Shown one piece after another: positions 17,401-25,728 of a stretch of 64,000 nt of DNA. Source of the stretch: Caenispirillum bisanense (GTDB taxonomy: Bacteria > Pseudomonadota > Alphaproteobacteria > Rhodospirillales > Rhodospirillaceae); the NCBI RefSeq assembly GCF_039523075.1, contig NZ_BAAAEP010000006.1, forward strand, positions 44,688-108,687, in the 5' to 3' direction. The position numbers were made by a program, and so were the translations under genes. Positions within the stretch are counted from its first letter, which is position 1. The number at the start of each line of letters is the position of its first letter. The notes beneath the pieces were generated by a model. It did not search any database. It was given only the letters and a program-made list of their open reading frames with translations, and had not been told where the DNA came from.

Positions 17401-19063
17401 CGACGAGATTCTTGCCGCGACCGATGGCCAAGGTATCGATGTCGTGCTCAATTCACTTGCGGGCGAAGCCATCCGCCGCAATCTTTCCGTGCTCAAGCCC
17501 TTTGGTCGCTTCCTGGAGCTTGGCAAGCGTGATTTCTTCGAGAACACGCCGGTTGGCCTACGCCCCTTCAAAGACAACATCAGCTATTTCGGCATTGACG
17601 CCGACCAGCTTCTGACCGGTCGACCGCAATTGGCGGCACGCATGTTCCGTGAAGTGATGGCTTTGTTCCGCGAAGGGGCGCTTACGCCCTTGCCCTGCCG
17701 GGTTTTCCCGGCCGAGCGCGTGGTCGATGCCTTCCGCACCATGCAGCAAGCTCGACACATCGGCAAGGTAGTCGTCTCGCTTGCCGACGCGCGACCGATC
17801 ATCCAACGGAAGGCAACGGCGTCAGAACCGCTGCATCTGGCCAAGGACTCGACCTGGATCGTAACGGGCGGCCTTTCGGGCTTCGGTCTGGAATCAGCAC
17901 GCTGGCTGGCCGCACATGGTGTCGGGCACCTCGTCCTGGTGGGGCGTCGTGGCATGGACACCCCGGGTGCCAAAGAAGCCATTGATGAGTTATTGGCCAA
18001 AGACATCGAGGTGCAAGCCGTGGCGTGTGACGTAAGTGACCCTTCGGCAGTCATGCACATGGTCGAGCAAGTGCGCAAGACCTGCCCACCCATCCAGGGC
18101 GTGGTTCATGCGGCTGCCGTCTTTGACGATGGTCTCGTACAGAACCTCGACGCCCAACGGATGGAAGCGGCCATCGCACCCAAGCTGCTGGGTGCCTGGA
18201 ATCTGCATCAGGCCACGCTCGACGTGCCGCTTGAATACTTCGTGCTCTACTCGTCCATCACCACCGCCATCGGCAACCCAGGCCAGGCCAACTATGTTGC
18301 CGCCAATGCCGGGCTGGAGGGCCTGGTCGCAATGCGTCGGCAGATGGGCTTGCCCGCTGTTTGCATTGGTTGGGGCCCGATCGGCGATGCGGGCTATCTC
18401 GCCCGCAATGAAGCGGTGCGCGACAGCCTGGCGCAGCGTCTTGGCAAACCGCCGCTGCATACCCGGCTGGCGCTAGACGAGCTCGACCATCTACTGCCGC
18501 AAAGCCGTTCCGTCATCGTTGCCAATTTCAACTGGAACACTTTGGCTCGCTTGCTGCCATCGAGTGGCAACCAACGTTTTGCGCATCTCAATCGTGATCT
18601 CAAGAGCACATCTCTTGCTCCGGACGAGACGGACTTCCGCACCTTGATCGCTGGCAAGAGCCGCGACGAAATCGCCGCGATCATCCAGCAGATGGTGATC
18701 CAGGAAATCGCACAAGTCCTCGCCATCAGCGCAGACCGTATTGACCCCACGCGCAGCCTGCATGACCTGGGGCTCGATTCGCTCATGTCGGTCGAGCTGG
18801 CGCTTGGTCTCGAACAGCGACTCGGCATACAATTGCCTGTGATGATGCTCAACGAATCGCCCATGGCGGAAAAGGTCACTCAGCGCATCGTCGAAAAACT
18901 GCTTGGCGGCGCCGACCAAGATAATGCGGCTACAAATACGGTTGAAGTCGTGGTTCAGGGCATGGCCAAGCAACATGGCGAAGCCGTGACCGCCGAAGCC
19001 TTGCAGCAGATCACCCAAGATGTCCGTGCACTACAACAACAAGGGACGAGGTTCACGGCATGA
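11456..19063 (+). CDS. wcbR: Type I reducing polyketide synthase, WcbR-like
   Basis: A 2,535-residue synthase when read from its own ATG, in frame with the transposase upstream. Domains in order: ketosynthase (about 40-460, Cys213 in DTACSSS, HGTG and NLGH His motifs), acyltransferase (about 560-860, Ser658 in GHSVGE; YAFH specificity motif), dehydratase (about 930-1210, His961 in DHQVGG and LDVCYQ), a methyltransferase-like region (about 1400-1620) whose SAM motif is degenerate (LEIADGPSE), enoylreductase (GGAGGVG near 1932), ketoreductase (Tyr near 2280) and acyl carrier (Ser2442 in GLDSLMS). It would make a fully reduced acyl chain. Burkholderia capsule loci encode the homologue WcbR together with WcbT, as here. 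It overlaps the next gene by four bases. No good ribosome binding site is seen at 11456. Confidence 0.88.
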   Translation: MNQLKKVLLGSEINGLPDGDPALETNPQAAVAMPSSNKNNINAIAITGIAFRFPGDLADDTSLWEALKQKKDLVTQVPGDRWASNELQHAKRSEPGRSITFSAGVLSRIDEFDAGFFGISPREAAWLDPQQRLLLELSWEAMENAGVPPSKLSGTDCAVYVGISSLDYGTRGLDDLAAMSSHSMTGNTLSIAANRLSYVFDLHGPSLAVDTACSSSLVALHHACRVLQTGEASTALVGGVNLLLHPYPFVGFTKASMLSADGRCKAFDASGNGYVRAEGGAVLLLKPLAQAMADGDDIKAVILATGVNADGARKTGITIPSRDGQVELMRNVLAKTNLSAQDIDFVEAHGTGTMVGDPIETAAIGAVYGQGRETPLPIGSVKANLGHMEAASGMAGLVKAILALQRRALPPQLHLETPNPHIDFVGLNLQPVTEYRSLEKETSLVAGVNSFGFGGANAHVLLREYRHDEEKAYTPEALPPLFLSARSDAALQTLASRHAERLKNSSPTDYYDIAHAAAHRRDRLDKRLALHANTPNDAAKKLAAYAQGSAPDGLVLEEQLPQSGGVAFVYSGNGAQWVGMGLRLMAESPEFAAVLAELDANMQPIAGFSLLAELQATGDASRLDDTVVAQPLLFAIQVAITCLLKSQGIEPLAVAGHSVGEVAAAWASGALDLDAAIRVIVARSRAQGETRGTGRMAAVGLSVEAMQAVIAELGDALDITIAGINSPKNLTLSGSLADLERVQSHLAPKGLFFRLLDLDYAFHSRQMDPIRVPLLASLAGLEPRAAAGTAFVSTVTGSVLDGNQLGAEYWWRNVREPVQFSAAVVTLAELGCRSFIEIGPHAILQRYIAESLQATGVTGRVLPTLRKEADGWNHLIETALRVHLLAEQPNFGVYFPQPGRRVQLPNYPWQRERHWHPRTSESLLAIERRRVHPLLGWRVPEAAHAWENTLDPAVLPWLVDHQVGGAIVFPGSAYAEMALAAAREWLGGEPLVFEEMDIVSPMVFDGEHARTLRFDLNDRDGSFQIKSRQRLSHDEWTLHAAGRILQPGVGSRSARIPPLSANTDRIDREAHYHLAATLGLDYGPTFQGLHEAVVADNCLQAVLEYHADLAGDDYLLHPALLDVCYQSLVDFFRADIDAGRGVALLPVKTGRLEYHRAGKPSRFRARLTRRSARSVLADFELFDAEDTLLARVSGCRFRAALLAHKAQEKVSRWRIDAWLHPHPAEGLKTQLPSTQALVETLSLAMAEQAEPRGRWFKEALPLFEALVVSFTFEAFWTIAREGDDALQGLMTTSDPYARWLSSLLRQEGLLSFQEGRWQLADSSDLPAAEEIWRTLQREHGAALPHLVLLGRVGRQLPHLLQNPSERDALIKALRCSAVAETLYQDDPAYSGMRQAVEHLLHLLASDWPAHRRLRVLEIADGPSEVPRALLVALPEDRLDYVLALPETVAERQQAEYAYEPNLVIATLDIANWQLTTDARLPDKYDVVILRHTLHRAVSPKAALIQVRRWLAAGASLMIAERHPDWSADFLAGLEKDWWHEATGDEIPRSSLVPAAAWVDLLRAEGFEDVLDYCEPAADGLNEGAYLLLARAPAQWKVALPDPKPASWLFLADAATLELAGHLAVRLESQGQQVATAQSLPQSLDGIDHVVCMRGWGDAPEAATALLSEALRNVQTIAAHSAKPPRLWFVTRGGALASSLPATVEPNPQQAALWGFARVVMNEYPALQTTLIDMDCRDGLDHLENELLRPDGASEILLTDTGRYTLVMQEAAEDLSQCAAPGERFRLDFHLPGQLRNLVWLPQEEAMLADEAVEVEVKATGLNFRDVMYLMGLLPDEAVEKGFAGASLGLEFAGIVSRVGARVRDFRPGDKVMGFGSACFASHVVTRAEALARMPEEWSFESAATVPTVFFTVYYALKHLADLQAGERVLIHGGAGGVGIAAIQLAKHLGAEVFATAGSEEKRDFVRLLGADHVFDSRSLAFADEILAATDGQGIDVVLNSLAGEAIRRNLSVLKPFGRFLELGKRDFFENTPVGLRPFKDNISYFGIDADQLLTGRPQLAARMFREVMALFREGALTPLPCRVFPAERVVDAFRTMQQARHIGKVVVSLADARPIIQRKATASEPLHLAKDSTWIVTGGLSGFGLESARWLAAHGVGHLVLVGRRGMDTPGAKEAIDELLAKDIEVQAVACDVSDPSAVMHMVEQVRKTCPPIQGVVHAAAVFDDGLVQNLDAQRMEAAIAPKLLGAWNLHQATLDVPLEYFVLYSSITTAIGNPGQANYVAANAGLEGLVAMRRQMGLPAVCIGWGPIGDAGYLARNEAVRDSLAQRLGKPPLHTRLALDELDHLLPQSRSVIVANFNWNTLARLLPSSGNQRFAHLNRDLKSTSLAPDETDFRTLIAGKSRDEIAAIIQQMVIQEIAQVLAISADRIDPTRSLHDLGLDSLMSVELALGLEQRLGIQLPVMMLNESPMAEKVTQRIVEKLLGGADQDNAATNTVEVVVQGMAKQHGEAVTAEALQQITQDVRALQQQGTRFTA

Positions 19064-20382
19064 CGCAATCGTCCCTCGGCCAGAAGGCCAAGCAACAGAT
19101 CATCGAGCGCTTCCTCGGCAAAAAAGTCGGCGCTGGCGCAACGGCACACGGTCCGTCCGCTCGTCCGTTGAGCCAAACTCGCGTGCCGGAAGCTTTCACC
19201 CGCTTCGACCGCCACCCGGGCTACGAAAGAATGCTAGTGCCCAAGGCGGCGGCGGATCGTCTGGGGCTGCGCAACCCCTTCTTCATCGCCCACGACGGCG
19301 TGGCCGGCGCACTCACCCACATCGATGGGCGGGAATTCATCAATTTTTCCAGCTACAACTACCTGGGGCTGGCTGGGCATCCGGCGGTCAACAAGGCTGC
19401 CAAGGAGGCCATCGACCGTTATGGCACATCCGCTTCCGCCAGCCGCTTGGTGGCTGGCGAGCGGCCCATCCAGCGTGAGCTGGAAGAGGCGCTGGCCGAA
19501 CTCTACGGTGTCGAGGACTGCGTCGTCTTCGTGAGTGGCCACGCCACCAATGTCTCGACCATTGCTACCCTATTCGGCCCCAACGATCTCGTCATCCACG
19601 ACAGCCTCATCCACAACAGCGTGCTCGAAGGCATCAAACTCTCCGGTGCTGCGCGGCGCAGTTTCCCGCACAACAATACCCACGCGCTCGATGCGATCCT
19701 TGCTGAAATCCGCCAACAGTTCGAGCGCGTGCTCATCGTCGTCGAAGGCCACTACAGCATGGATGGCGACATTCCCGACCTGCCCGCCCTCATCGACATC
19801 AAGCGCCGCCACGGCTGTTTCCTGATGGTGGACGAAGCGCATGCTCTAGGTGTGCTGGGCCACACGGGCAAGGGCAGTCACGAACACTATGGCATCGACG
19901 GCAAAGACGTCGATATTTGGATGGGCACACTCTCCAAGACCCTGGCCGGTTGCGGCGGTTATATTGCCGGCGAGCGGGCGCTGGTCGAGCATCTCAAATA
20001 TGCCGCGCCGGGCTTCGTCTACAGCGTCGGCATCGCCCCGCCAATGGCAGCGGCATCGCTTGCTGCCTTGAGGCTCATGCAGAAAGAGCTGGAGCGGGTC
20101 GCGCGCTTGCGCGAACGGGCGCAGCAGTTTCTACAACTTGCGCGCGAAAACGGCATCGACACCGGCTACTCCGAGGGCCATGCAATAATCCCCGCGATCG
20201 TCGGCAGTTCGCTCAAGGCGACAAAACTTTCGAATGCGCTGTTCGATCGCGGAATCAACGTGCAGCCCATCGTCTATCCAGCGGTGGAAGAGAAAGCGGC
20301 GCGGTTGAGGTTTTTTGTGAGTAGCATCCACAGCGAGACGCACGTCGCGGCAGTCATGGATGCGTTCGCGGATTTGCTCTGA
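19060..20382 (+). CDS. wcbT: Alpha-oxoamine synthase, WcbT-like
   Basis: A 440-residue PLP enzyme of the KBL/BioF/serine palmitoyltransferase family. It has SYNYLGLAGHP, GTSASASRLVAGE, the Asp/His of DEAHALGVLG, and the Schiff-base lysine in GTLSKTLAGCGGY near residue 294. These enzymes condense an acyl thioester with an amino acid and lose CO2. Next to a reducing polyketide synthase the likely substrate is the ACP-bound product, giving a long-chain amino ketone (sphingoid-like) lipid; this is inferred. About 60 residues precede the usual N-terminus of the fold. Translational coupling (ATGA) with the synthase supports a shared pathway. Confidence 0.85.
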   Translation: MTQSSLGQKAKQQIIERFLGKKVGAGATAHGPSARPLSQTRVPEAFTRFDRHPGYERMLVPKAAADRLGLRNPFFIAHDGVAGALTHIDGREFINFSSYNYLGLAGHPAVNKAAKEAIDRYGTSASASRLVAGERPIQRELEEALAELYGVEDCVVFVSGHATNVSTIATLFGPNDLVIHDSLIHNSVLEGIKLSGAARRSFPHNNTHALDAILAEIRQQFERVLIVVEGHYSMDGDIPDLPALIDIKRRHGCFLMVDEAHALGVLGHTGKGSHEHYGIDGKDVDIWMGTLSKTLAGCGGYIAGERALVEHLKYAAPGFVYSVGIAPPMAAASLAALRLMQKELERVARLRERAQQFLQLARENGIDTGYSEGHAIIPAIVGSSLKATKLSNALFDRGINVQPIVYPAVEEKAARLRFFVSSIHSETHVAAVMDAFADLL

Positions 20383-20400
20383 TATCAAGGATTCAACATC

Positions 20401-21813
20401 ATGTCTTTGGTACCCGTTATTCTCTGCGGCGGTGCAGGTTCCAGGCTCTGGCCAGTCTCGCGCGAAGCGCATCCCAAACCATTCATTCGCCTTAACGATG
20501 GTCAAAGCCTGCTGCAAAAGGCCTTTTTGCGGGCAGCCCAATTGCCTGGTGTGACAGGCGTTCTCACGGTCACCAATCGCGACTTTTTCTTCAAGACCGC
20601 AGATGAATTCAGAGAAGTCAATGCCGGCCGCTTGCCCCTTTCCTACTTGCTTGAGCCGATTGGACGTAACACAGCGGCTGCGGTAGCAGCGGCCACGCTC
20701 CATGTCGCTGAGTCGAATCCGGATGCCATTCTCCTTGTTCTGCCCGCAGATCATCTGATAGCGGATCAAGCCGCGTTTGCGGCAGCCGTCGCTCAGGCGG
20801 TTGACCTTGCAAAAGCTGGTTCGCTGGTCACCTTCGGCATTCAACCCACAGCGCCGGAGACCGGGTATGGCTATATCGAAGCCGATGGTCCCCGCGTCAA
20901 GCGCTTCGTTGAAAAGCCGGATCGCCAAACGGCGCAGCACTATCTGCAATCGGGCAATTTCTATTGGAACTCGGGCATGTTCTGCTTTGCCGCGCAAACC
21001 ATGCTCGACGAAATGGGGGCGTACTGCCCGGTCATTCTCGATCGGGTGCGCGCTAGCCTCGCTCAATCGCACACCGCTCAAGGCGGCGATTTCAGCCAGC
21101 GCGAACTCGATGTCGCGAATTTTGCGCTCGTGCCGGAAGATTCCATCGACTACGCCGTCATGGAAAAGACCGCGCGCGCCGCCGTCGTCCCCTGCGACAT
21201 CGGTTGGAGCGACATCGGTTCATGGACGTCCCTGGGCGATCTCAATGAGGCCGATGCCCGAGGCAATCGTGTCGAAGGCGAGGCGCTGCTCAAGGACACG
21301 GAAAACTGCTACATCCGTAGCGAAGAACGACTCATCGGCGCGGTGGGCGTGCGCGACCTCATCATCGTTGACACCCCCGATGCCTTGCTCGTCGCGGCAA
21401 AGGATCGTGCCCAGGACGTCAAGCACCTCTATGGCGAACTGAAAGCGCGTGGCCACGAAGCCCATAAGCTTCATCGCACCGTGCACCGCCCCTGGGGGTC
21501 GTATACCGTGCTCGAAGAAGGCGACCGCTACAAGATCAAGCGCATCGTCGTCAAGCCCGGTGCCAGCCTTTCCCTGCAAATGCATCATCACCGCAGCGAG
21601 CACTGGATCGTCGTAAAAGGCATGGCTAAGGTCGTCAATGGCGAACAGGAAATTTTGGTTGCGACCAACGAATCCACCTACATCCCCGCCGGTCATCGCC
21701 ACCGCGTCAGTAATCCTGGCGTGCTCGATTTGGTGATGATCGAAGTCCAGAGCGGCGAATACTTGGGCGAAGATGACATCGTCCGTTTCGAAGACGTATA
21801 CGGCAGGGCGTAA
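20401..21813 (+). CDS. manC: Mannose-1-phosphate guanylyltransferase / mannose-6-phosphate isomerase
   Basis: A 470-residue bifunctional enzyme of normal length. The N-terminal nucleotidyltransferase has CGGAGSRLWPVSREAHPK and the product-binding FVEKPD; the C-terminal cupin (about 350-470) has RPWGSYTVLEEG and QMHHHRSEHW with the metal-binding histidines. It makes mannose-6-P from fructose-6-P and GDP-mannose from mannose-1-P. With the next gene (phosphomannomutase) it completes GDP-mannose supply for the capsule. AAGGA lies upstream of the ATG. ManC is also encoded in the wcb locus of Burkholderia. Confidence 0.93.
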   Translation: MSLVPVILCGGAGSRLWPVSREAHPKPFIRLNDGQSLLQKAFLRAAQLPGVTGVLTVTNRDFFFKTADEFREVNAGRLPLSYLLEPIGRNTAAAVAAATLHVAESNPDAILLVLPADHLIADQAAFAAAVAQAVDLAKAGSLVTFGIQPTAPETGYGYIEADGPRVKRFVEKPDRQTAQHYLQSGNFYWNSGMFCFAAQTMLDEMGAYCPVILDRVRASLAQSHTAQGGDFSQRELDVANFALVPEDSIDYAVMEKTARAAVVPCDIGWSDIGSWTSLGDLNEADARGNRVEGEALLKDTENCYIRSEERLIGAVGVRDLIIVDTPDALLVAAKDRAQDVKHLYGELKARGHEAHKLHRTVHRPWGSYTVLEEGDRYKIKRIVVKPGASLSLQMHHHRSEHWIVVKGMAKVVNGEQEILVATNESTYIPAGHRHRVSNPGVLDLVMIEVQSGEYLGEDDIVRFEDVYGRA

Positions 21814-21816
21814 CTC

Positions 21817-23184
21817 ATGAACCTGAATTGTTTCAAGGCCTATGATATCCGTGGCCGTGTCCCTGAAGAACTCGATGAAGACATGGCGTGGCGGATTGGG
21901 CGTGCCTATGCCGAGGAAATTCAGCCTGGGCTGGTCGTGGTTGGACACGATGCCCGTCTGGAGAGCCCGGCGCTTGCACAGGCCATCATGCGCGGACTCA
22001 ACGCCGGTGGTGCAGGCATCATCGACATCGGCCTATGCGGTACTGAGGAAGTCTATTTCCACACCTTCCACCGCCAGTCTGAAGGCGTTGGTGGCGGCAT
22101 CATGATCACTGCCAGCCACAATCCCAAAGGTTACTGCGGCATGAAGCTGGTGCGCGAAGGTGCTCGCCCCATCAGCGGGGATAGTGGCTTGTTTGCCATA
22201 CGCGACCGTGTCGAGACTCTCTCCGCGCCTGCCAGCGCGCGCGGGGTTGAAGACAGTCTGCACAACATCAAGACAGATACGGACAAATCGGCCTATATCG
22301 AACACCTGCTTGGCTACATCGACCTCTCGATACTCAAACCGCTCAAAATCGTGGCCGACCCGGGCAATGGCACAGCCGGCCTCGTCATTCGGCAACTGAT
22401 GCCCCATCTCCCTTTTGAATTCATCCTCATTCACGACGAACCCGATGGCACCTTCCCCAATGGCGTGCCCAACCCGCTCCTACCCGAAATGCGTACCGCT
22501 ACATCCCGGGCTGTCATTGAGCATGGCGCCGACTTTGGCATCGCTTGGGATGGCGACTTCGACCGCTGCTTTCTGTTCGACGCACAGGGCCGCTTCATTG
22601 AAGGCTACTACCTGGTCGGGCTGCTCGCCGAGACAATATTGGCCAAACACCCTGGCGCCAAAATCATCCATGATCCACGCCTGACCTGGAACACCCTCGA
22701 CCAAGTACGACAAGCCGGCGGTATTCCCGTGCAATCCAAAACTGGTCACGCCTTCATCAAGGAACGCATGCGCCAGGAAGACGCCGTCTACGGTGGCGAA
22801 ATGAGCGCGCATCATTACTTCCGCGATTTCGCCTATTGCGATTCCGGCATGATCCCTTGGTTACTCATTGTCGAACTGATCAGCAAAACCGGGAAAACGC
22901 TGGCCGAACTTGTAGACGAGCGCATCGCTGCCTACCCGTGCAGCGGGGAAATCAACTATCGTGTAGACGACATACAAGCGGTTATTGAGCGAATCCAAGC
23001 CTATTACGCTCCGCAAAGTCCCTTCATCGACCGCACCGATGGCCTGAGCATCGAGTTTCCCGATTGGCGTTTCAATCTGCGCGGTTCCAACACCGAACCC
23101 CTACTACGTCTCAACGTGGAAAGCCGGAGAAATGCCGCGCTCGTTTCGGAAAAGGTGCTTGAAATCCAAGGATTATTGTCATGA
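21817..23184 (+). CDS. manB: Phosphomannomutase/phosphoglucomutase
   Basis: A 455-residue alpha-D-phosphohexomutase. The phosphoserine loop is TASHNPKGYCGMKL, the metal loop DGDFDRC, the sugar loop GGEMSAHHYF, and the phosphate-binding loop RGSNTEPLLRLN near the end. It converts mannose-6-P to mannose-1-P for ManC. It starts three bases after manC and overlaps the kpsE-like gene by four bases, so the group is clearly one operon. Confidence 0.92.
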   Translation: MNLNCFKAYDIRGRVPEELDEDMAWRIGRAYAEEIQPGLVVVGHDARLESPALAQAIMRGLNAGGAGIIDIGLCGTEEVYFHTFHRQSEGVGGGIMITASHNPKGYCGMKLVREGARPISGDSGLFAIRDRVETLSAPASARGVEDSLHNIKTDTDKSAYIEHLLGYIDLSILKPLKIVADPGNGTAGLVIRQLMPHLPFEFILIHDEPDGTFPNGVPNPLLPEMRTATSRAVIEHGADFGIAWDGDFDRCFLFDAQGRFIEGYYLVGLLAETILAKHPGAKIIHDPRLTWNTLDQVRQAGGIPVQSKTGHAFIKERMRQEDAVYGGEMSAHHYFRDFAYCDSGMIPWLLIVELISKTGKTLAELVDERIAAYPCSGEINYRVDDIQAVIERIQAYYAPQSPFIDRTDGLSIEFPDWRFNLRGSNTEPLLRLNVESRRNAALVSEKVLEIQGLLS

Positions 23185-24284
23185 GCGCCTTGGCTAATAT
23201 GCTAAAGAACCGTCTTTTTCTGCTAACCACAGTCCTGCCGACACTTCTTGCGATTATCTACTATGGTTTTATTGCGGCGGACATCTACATTTCAGAATCG
23301 CGTTTTGTTGTGCGCAGCCCAGAAAAGCAAACCACTTCGCCCCTTGGGCTGCTCCTCAAAGGAACGGGTATCTCCCGTGCTCAGGACGATGCTTTTGTGG
23401 TGCAGGACTTCATCCTCTCGCATGATGCCATGACCGCGCTGGACAAGGAATTGAACATCAAGGCGTCCTATTCCAAACCCCACGGTGACTTCTTCAGTCG
23501 GTTTCCCGGACTGGATTGGGATGACAGCCTGGAAAACTTCTACCGTTACTACCAGAAAGTCGTCGGCCTCCAGCTCGATGCCACGTCATCCATCGCCACC
23601 CTCTCGGTGCGCGCCTTCAGTGCTGAGCAAGCCCAGAAGATCAACCAGCGACTGCTTGAACACGCTGAGAAACTCATCAACCGGCTCAACAAACGGGCGC
23701 AGGAGGACATGATCCGCTTCGCCGAAAGTGAAGTGGCCAAGGCCGAAGTCAAGGCCAAGCAAGCCGCACTCGCCCTGGCCGACTACCGCAATCGGAAGAA
23801 CGTCATCAACCCTGAACAGCAGGCCGCGATCCCGTTGCAACAAATCGCCAAGCTCCAAGACGAACTCATCGCAACACAAGCGCAAATAGCCCAGCTCGAA
23901 CGCCTTACCCCCAACAACCCACAATTGCCCGTGCTGCGTCAACGGGCTCGGATGCTGGAGGATGAAATCGGCAAATTCAGCGCCGGTGTTGCTGGGGCCG
24001 GAGACAAATCCCTTGCCGGCAAGGCTGCTGAATTCCAGCGGCTGGCGCTAGAAAAGGAATTCGCCGACAAAATGCTCGCTTCCGCCATGAGCTCGCTGGA
24101 ACTTGCGCGCAACGAAGCCCAACGTCAGCAACTCTATCTCGAACGCATTAGCGCGCCGAGTCTGCCCGATGCCGCGATGGAGCCACGGCGGTTGCGGGTC
24201 GTATTGGCTGTGTTTGTCTTGGGTCTTGTGGTCTGGGGGGTGTTGACCATGCTCATTGCCGGCATCCGGGAGCATGTAGATTGA
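23181..24284 (+). CDS. kpsE: Capsule export inner-membrane protein (KpsE/WcbD-like)
   Basis: A 367-residue polysaccharide co-polymerase of the KpsE/Wzz-related type. One membrane helix at about 12-32 and one at about 344-363 enclose a periplasmic domain rich in coiled coil (about 165-240 and 280-320). The Ser-Arg-Phe-Val-Val-Arg-Ser-Pro sequence after the first helix is typical of the family. It links the KpsMT transporter to the outer-membrane KpsD/Wza-like protein. The PxxP motif usual before the second helix (SLPDAAMEPRR) is weak. Confidence 0.88.
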   Translation: MSALANMLKNRLFLLTTVLPTLLAIIYYGFIAADIYISESRFVVRSPEKQTTSPLGLLLKGTGISRAQDDAFVVQDFILSHDAMTALDKELNIKASYSKPHGDFFSRFPGLDWDDSLENFYRYYQKVVGLQLDATSSIATLSVRAFSAEQAQKINQRLLEHAEKLINRLNKRAQEDMIRFAESEVAKAEVKAKQAALALADYRNRKNVINPEQQAAIPLQQIAKLQDELIATQAQIAQLERLTPNNPQLPVLRQRARMLEDEIGKFSAGVAGAGDKSLAGKAAEFQRLALEKEFADKMLASAMSSLELARNEAQRQQLYLERISAPSLPDAAMEPRRLRVVLAVFVLGLVVWGVLTMLIAGIREHVD

Positions 24285-24289
24285 GCGTC

Positions 24290-25078
24290 ATGTCCACGGT
24301 TTCCTTACGGCATTCGCTTGCCATCCAGAGCCGTGTCATCGCAGCTCTGCTGCTGCGCGAGGTGATTACCCGCTATGGACGGCATGGTCTCGGTGTACTC
24401 TGGATCATGCTTGAACCCATGCTTTTCACATTGGGCGTGGCTGCTCTCTGGTATCTGGCGAATCTGCACACACTCTCTGACATCCCCATCATTGCCTTTG
24501 CCATTACCGGTTATTCATCGGTACTGATGTGGCGCAATGCGGCAAACCGCTGCACCAAGGCAATTGAGCCGAATCTGGCCTTGATGTACCACCGCAACGT
24601 CAAGGTGTTCGACATCCTGCTAGCGCGCATCGTGCTGGAATGGGTCGGGGCGACCGCGTCTCTCATCGTGCTGACGGCATGCTTTGCCTTCATCGGTGCC
24701 ATGCGCTGGCCACAGGACATTGTGCCTGTGATTGGAGGCTGGCTGCTGCTCGCCTGGTTCTCCCTCGGTCTGGGGCTCATCGTGGGGGCCATCTCCGAGC
24801 GGTCGGAGACTTTCGAACGCATTTGGCATGTCATGACCTACCTGATGTTTCCCTTGTCGGGCGCCGTTTACATGGTGCACTGGCTACCCAAGGCCGCCCA
24901 GGATGCCGTATTGTGGCTCCCCATGGTGCATGGCGTTGAAATGTTGCGCCATGGTTATTTCGGCGAGATCGTGCCGACATACGAGAACCCAGGTTATTTT
25001 GCCATTGCCAATCTCCTTCTCACGCTGATCGGCTTAGCCTTGGTGCGCGACATGGAAGGAAGGGTGCAGCCGGAATGA
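24290..25078 (+). CDS. kpsM: Capsule ABC transporter permease (KpsM)
   Basis: A roughly 262-residue ABC-2 type permease with six predicted membrane helices. Family-typical features are RVIAALLLREVITRYGRHGLG at the cytoplasmic start and the late AVYMVHWLPKAAQ loop. It carries the lipid-linked polysaccharide across the inner membrane. I prefer the ATG at 24290; an in-frame TTG at 24281 overlaps the kpsE stop codon. The stop overlaps the ATPase gene by four bases. Confidence 0.9.
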   Translation: MSTVSLRHSLAIQSRVIAALLLREVITRYGRHGLGVLWIMLEPMLFTLGVAALWYLANLHTLSDIPIIAFAITGYSSVLMWRNAANRCTKAIEPNLALMYHRNVKVFDILLARIVLEWVGATASLIVLTACFAFIGAMRWPQDIVPVIGGWLLLAWFSLGLGLIVGAISERSETFERIWHVMTYLMFPLSGAVYMVHWLPKAAQDAVLWLPMVHGVEMLRHGYFGEIVPTYENPGYFAIANLLLTLIGLALVRDMEGRVQPE

Positions 25079-25728
25079 TCCAGTTGCTCGGCATCACCAA
25101 GGTCTATCCCACCCGCAGCGGACTCCATACCGTACTGGATGGCGTCGATCTCACCATCAAGCCAGGCGACAAAATCGGCATCCTCGGCCGCAACGGTGCG
25201 GGTAAATCCACGCTAATTCGCATCCTTTCCGGAGCTGAAAGACCTACCCAAGGCTGCATTGATCGCGGTATGAGCATCTCCTGGCCGCTCGCATTCGGCG
25301 GTGCGTTCCAAGGCAGCCTCACCGGGCTGGATAATTTAAAGTTCATCTGCCGGGTGTACGGAGTGGATTACCGTGACAAGATCGACTACGTGCAGGATTT
25401 CGCTGAATTGGGAAAGTTTTTTCGTGAGCCGGTCAAAAGCTATTCATCAGGCATGCGGTCGAGGCTGGCCTTCGCCATTTCTATGGCGGTCGAATTTGAC
25501 TGTTTTTTAATCGATGAAGTCATCTCGGTGGGCGATGCTCGATTTCATGCCAAATGTCAGACCGAGTTGTTTGAGAAACGCAAGGATCGCGCCTTTGTTA
25601 TGGTGTCGCACGAGGCGCACAACATTCGCGAACACTGCGATCGCGCCGGTGTGCTGCACGCAGGCAAGATGCACATGTTCGACGACATCGATATGGCCTA
25701 CGCCTTCTATCAGGAAGTAACGACATGA
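25075..25728 (+). CDS. kpsT: Capsule ABC transporter ATPase (KpsT)
   Basis: A 217-residue ATPase, the compact KpsT length rather than the longer Wzt type with a carbohydrate-binding C-terminus. It has the Walker A GRNGAGKST near 38-46, signature SYSSGMRSRLAF near 122 and Walker B CFLIDEV near 143, followed by a switch His in VMVSHEAHN. The absence of a C-terminal extension suggests it exports a phospholipid-anchored capsule rather than an O antigen. It overlaps the preceding permease and the following glycosyltransferase. Confidence 0.93.
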   Translation: MIQLLGITKVYPTRSGLHTVLDGVDLTIKPGDKIGILGRNGAGKSTLIRILSGAERPTQGCIDRGMSISWPLAFGGAFQGSLTGLDNLKFICRVYGVDYRDKIDYVQDFAELGKFFREPVKSYSSGMRSRLAFAISMAVEFDCFLIDEVISVGDARFHAKCQTELFEKRKDRAFVMVSHEAHNIREHCDRAGVLHAGKMHMFDDIDMAYAFYQEVTT

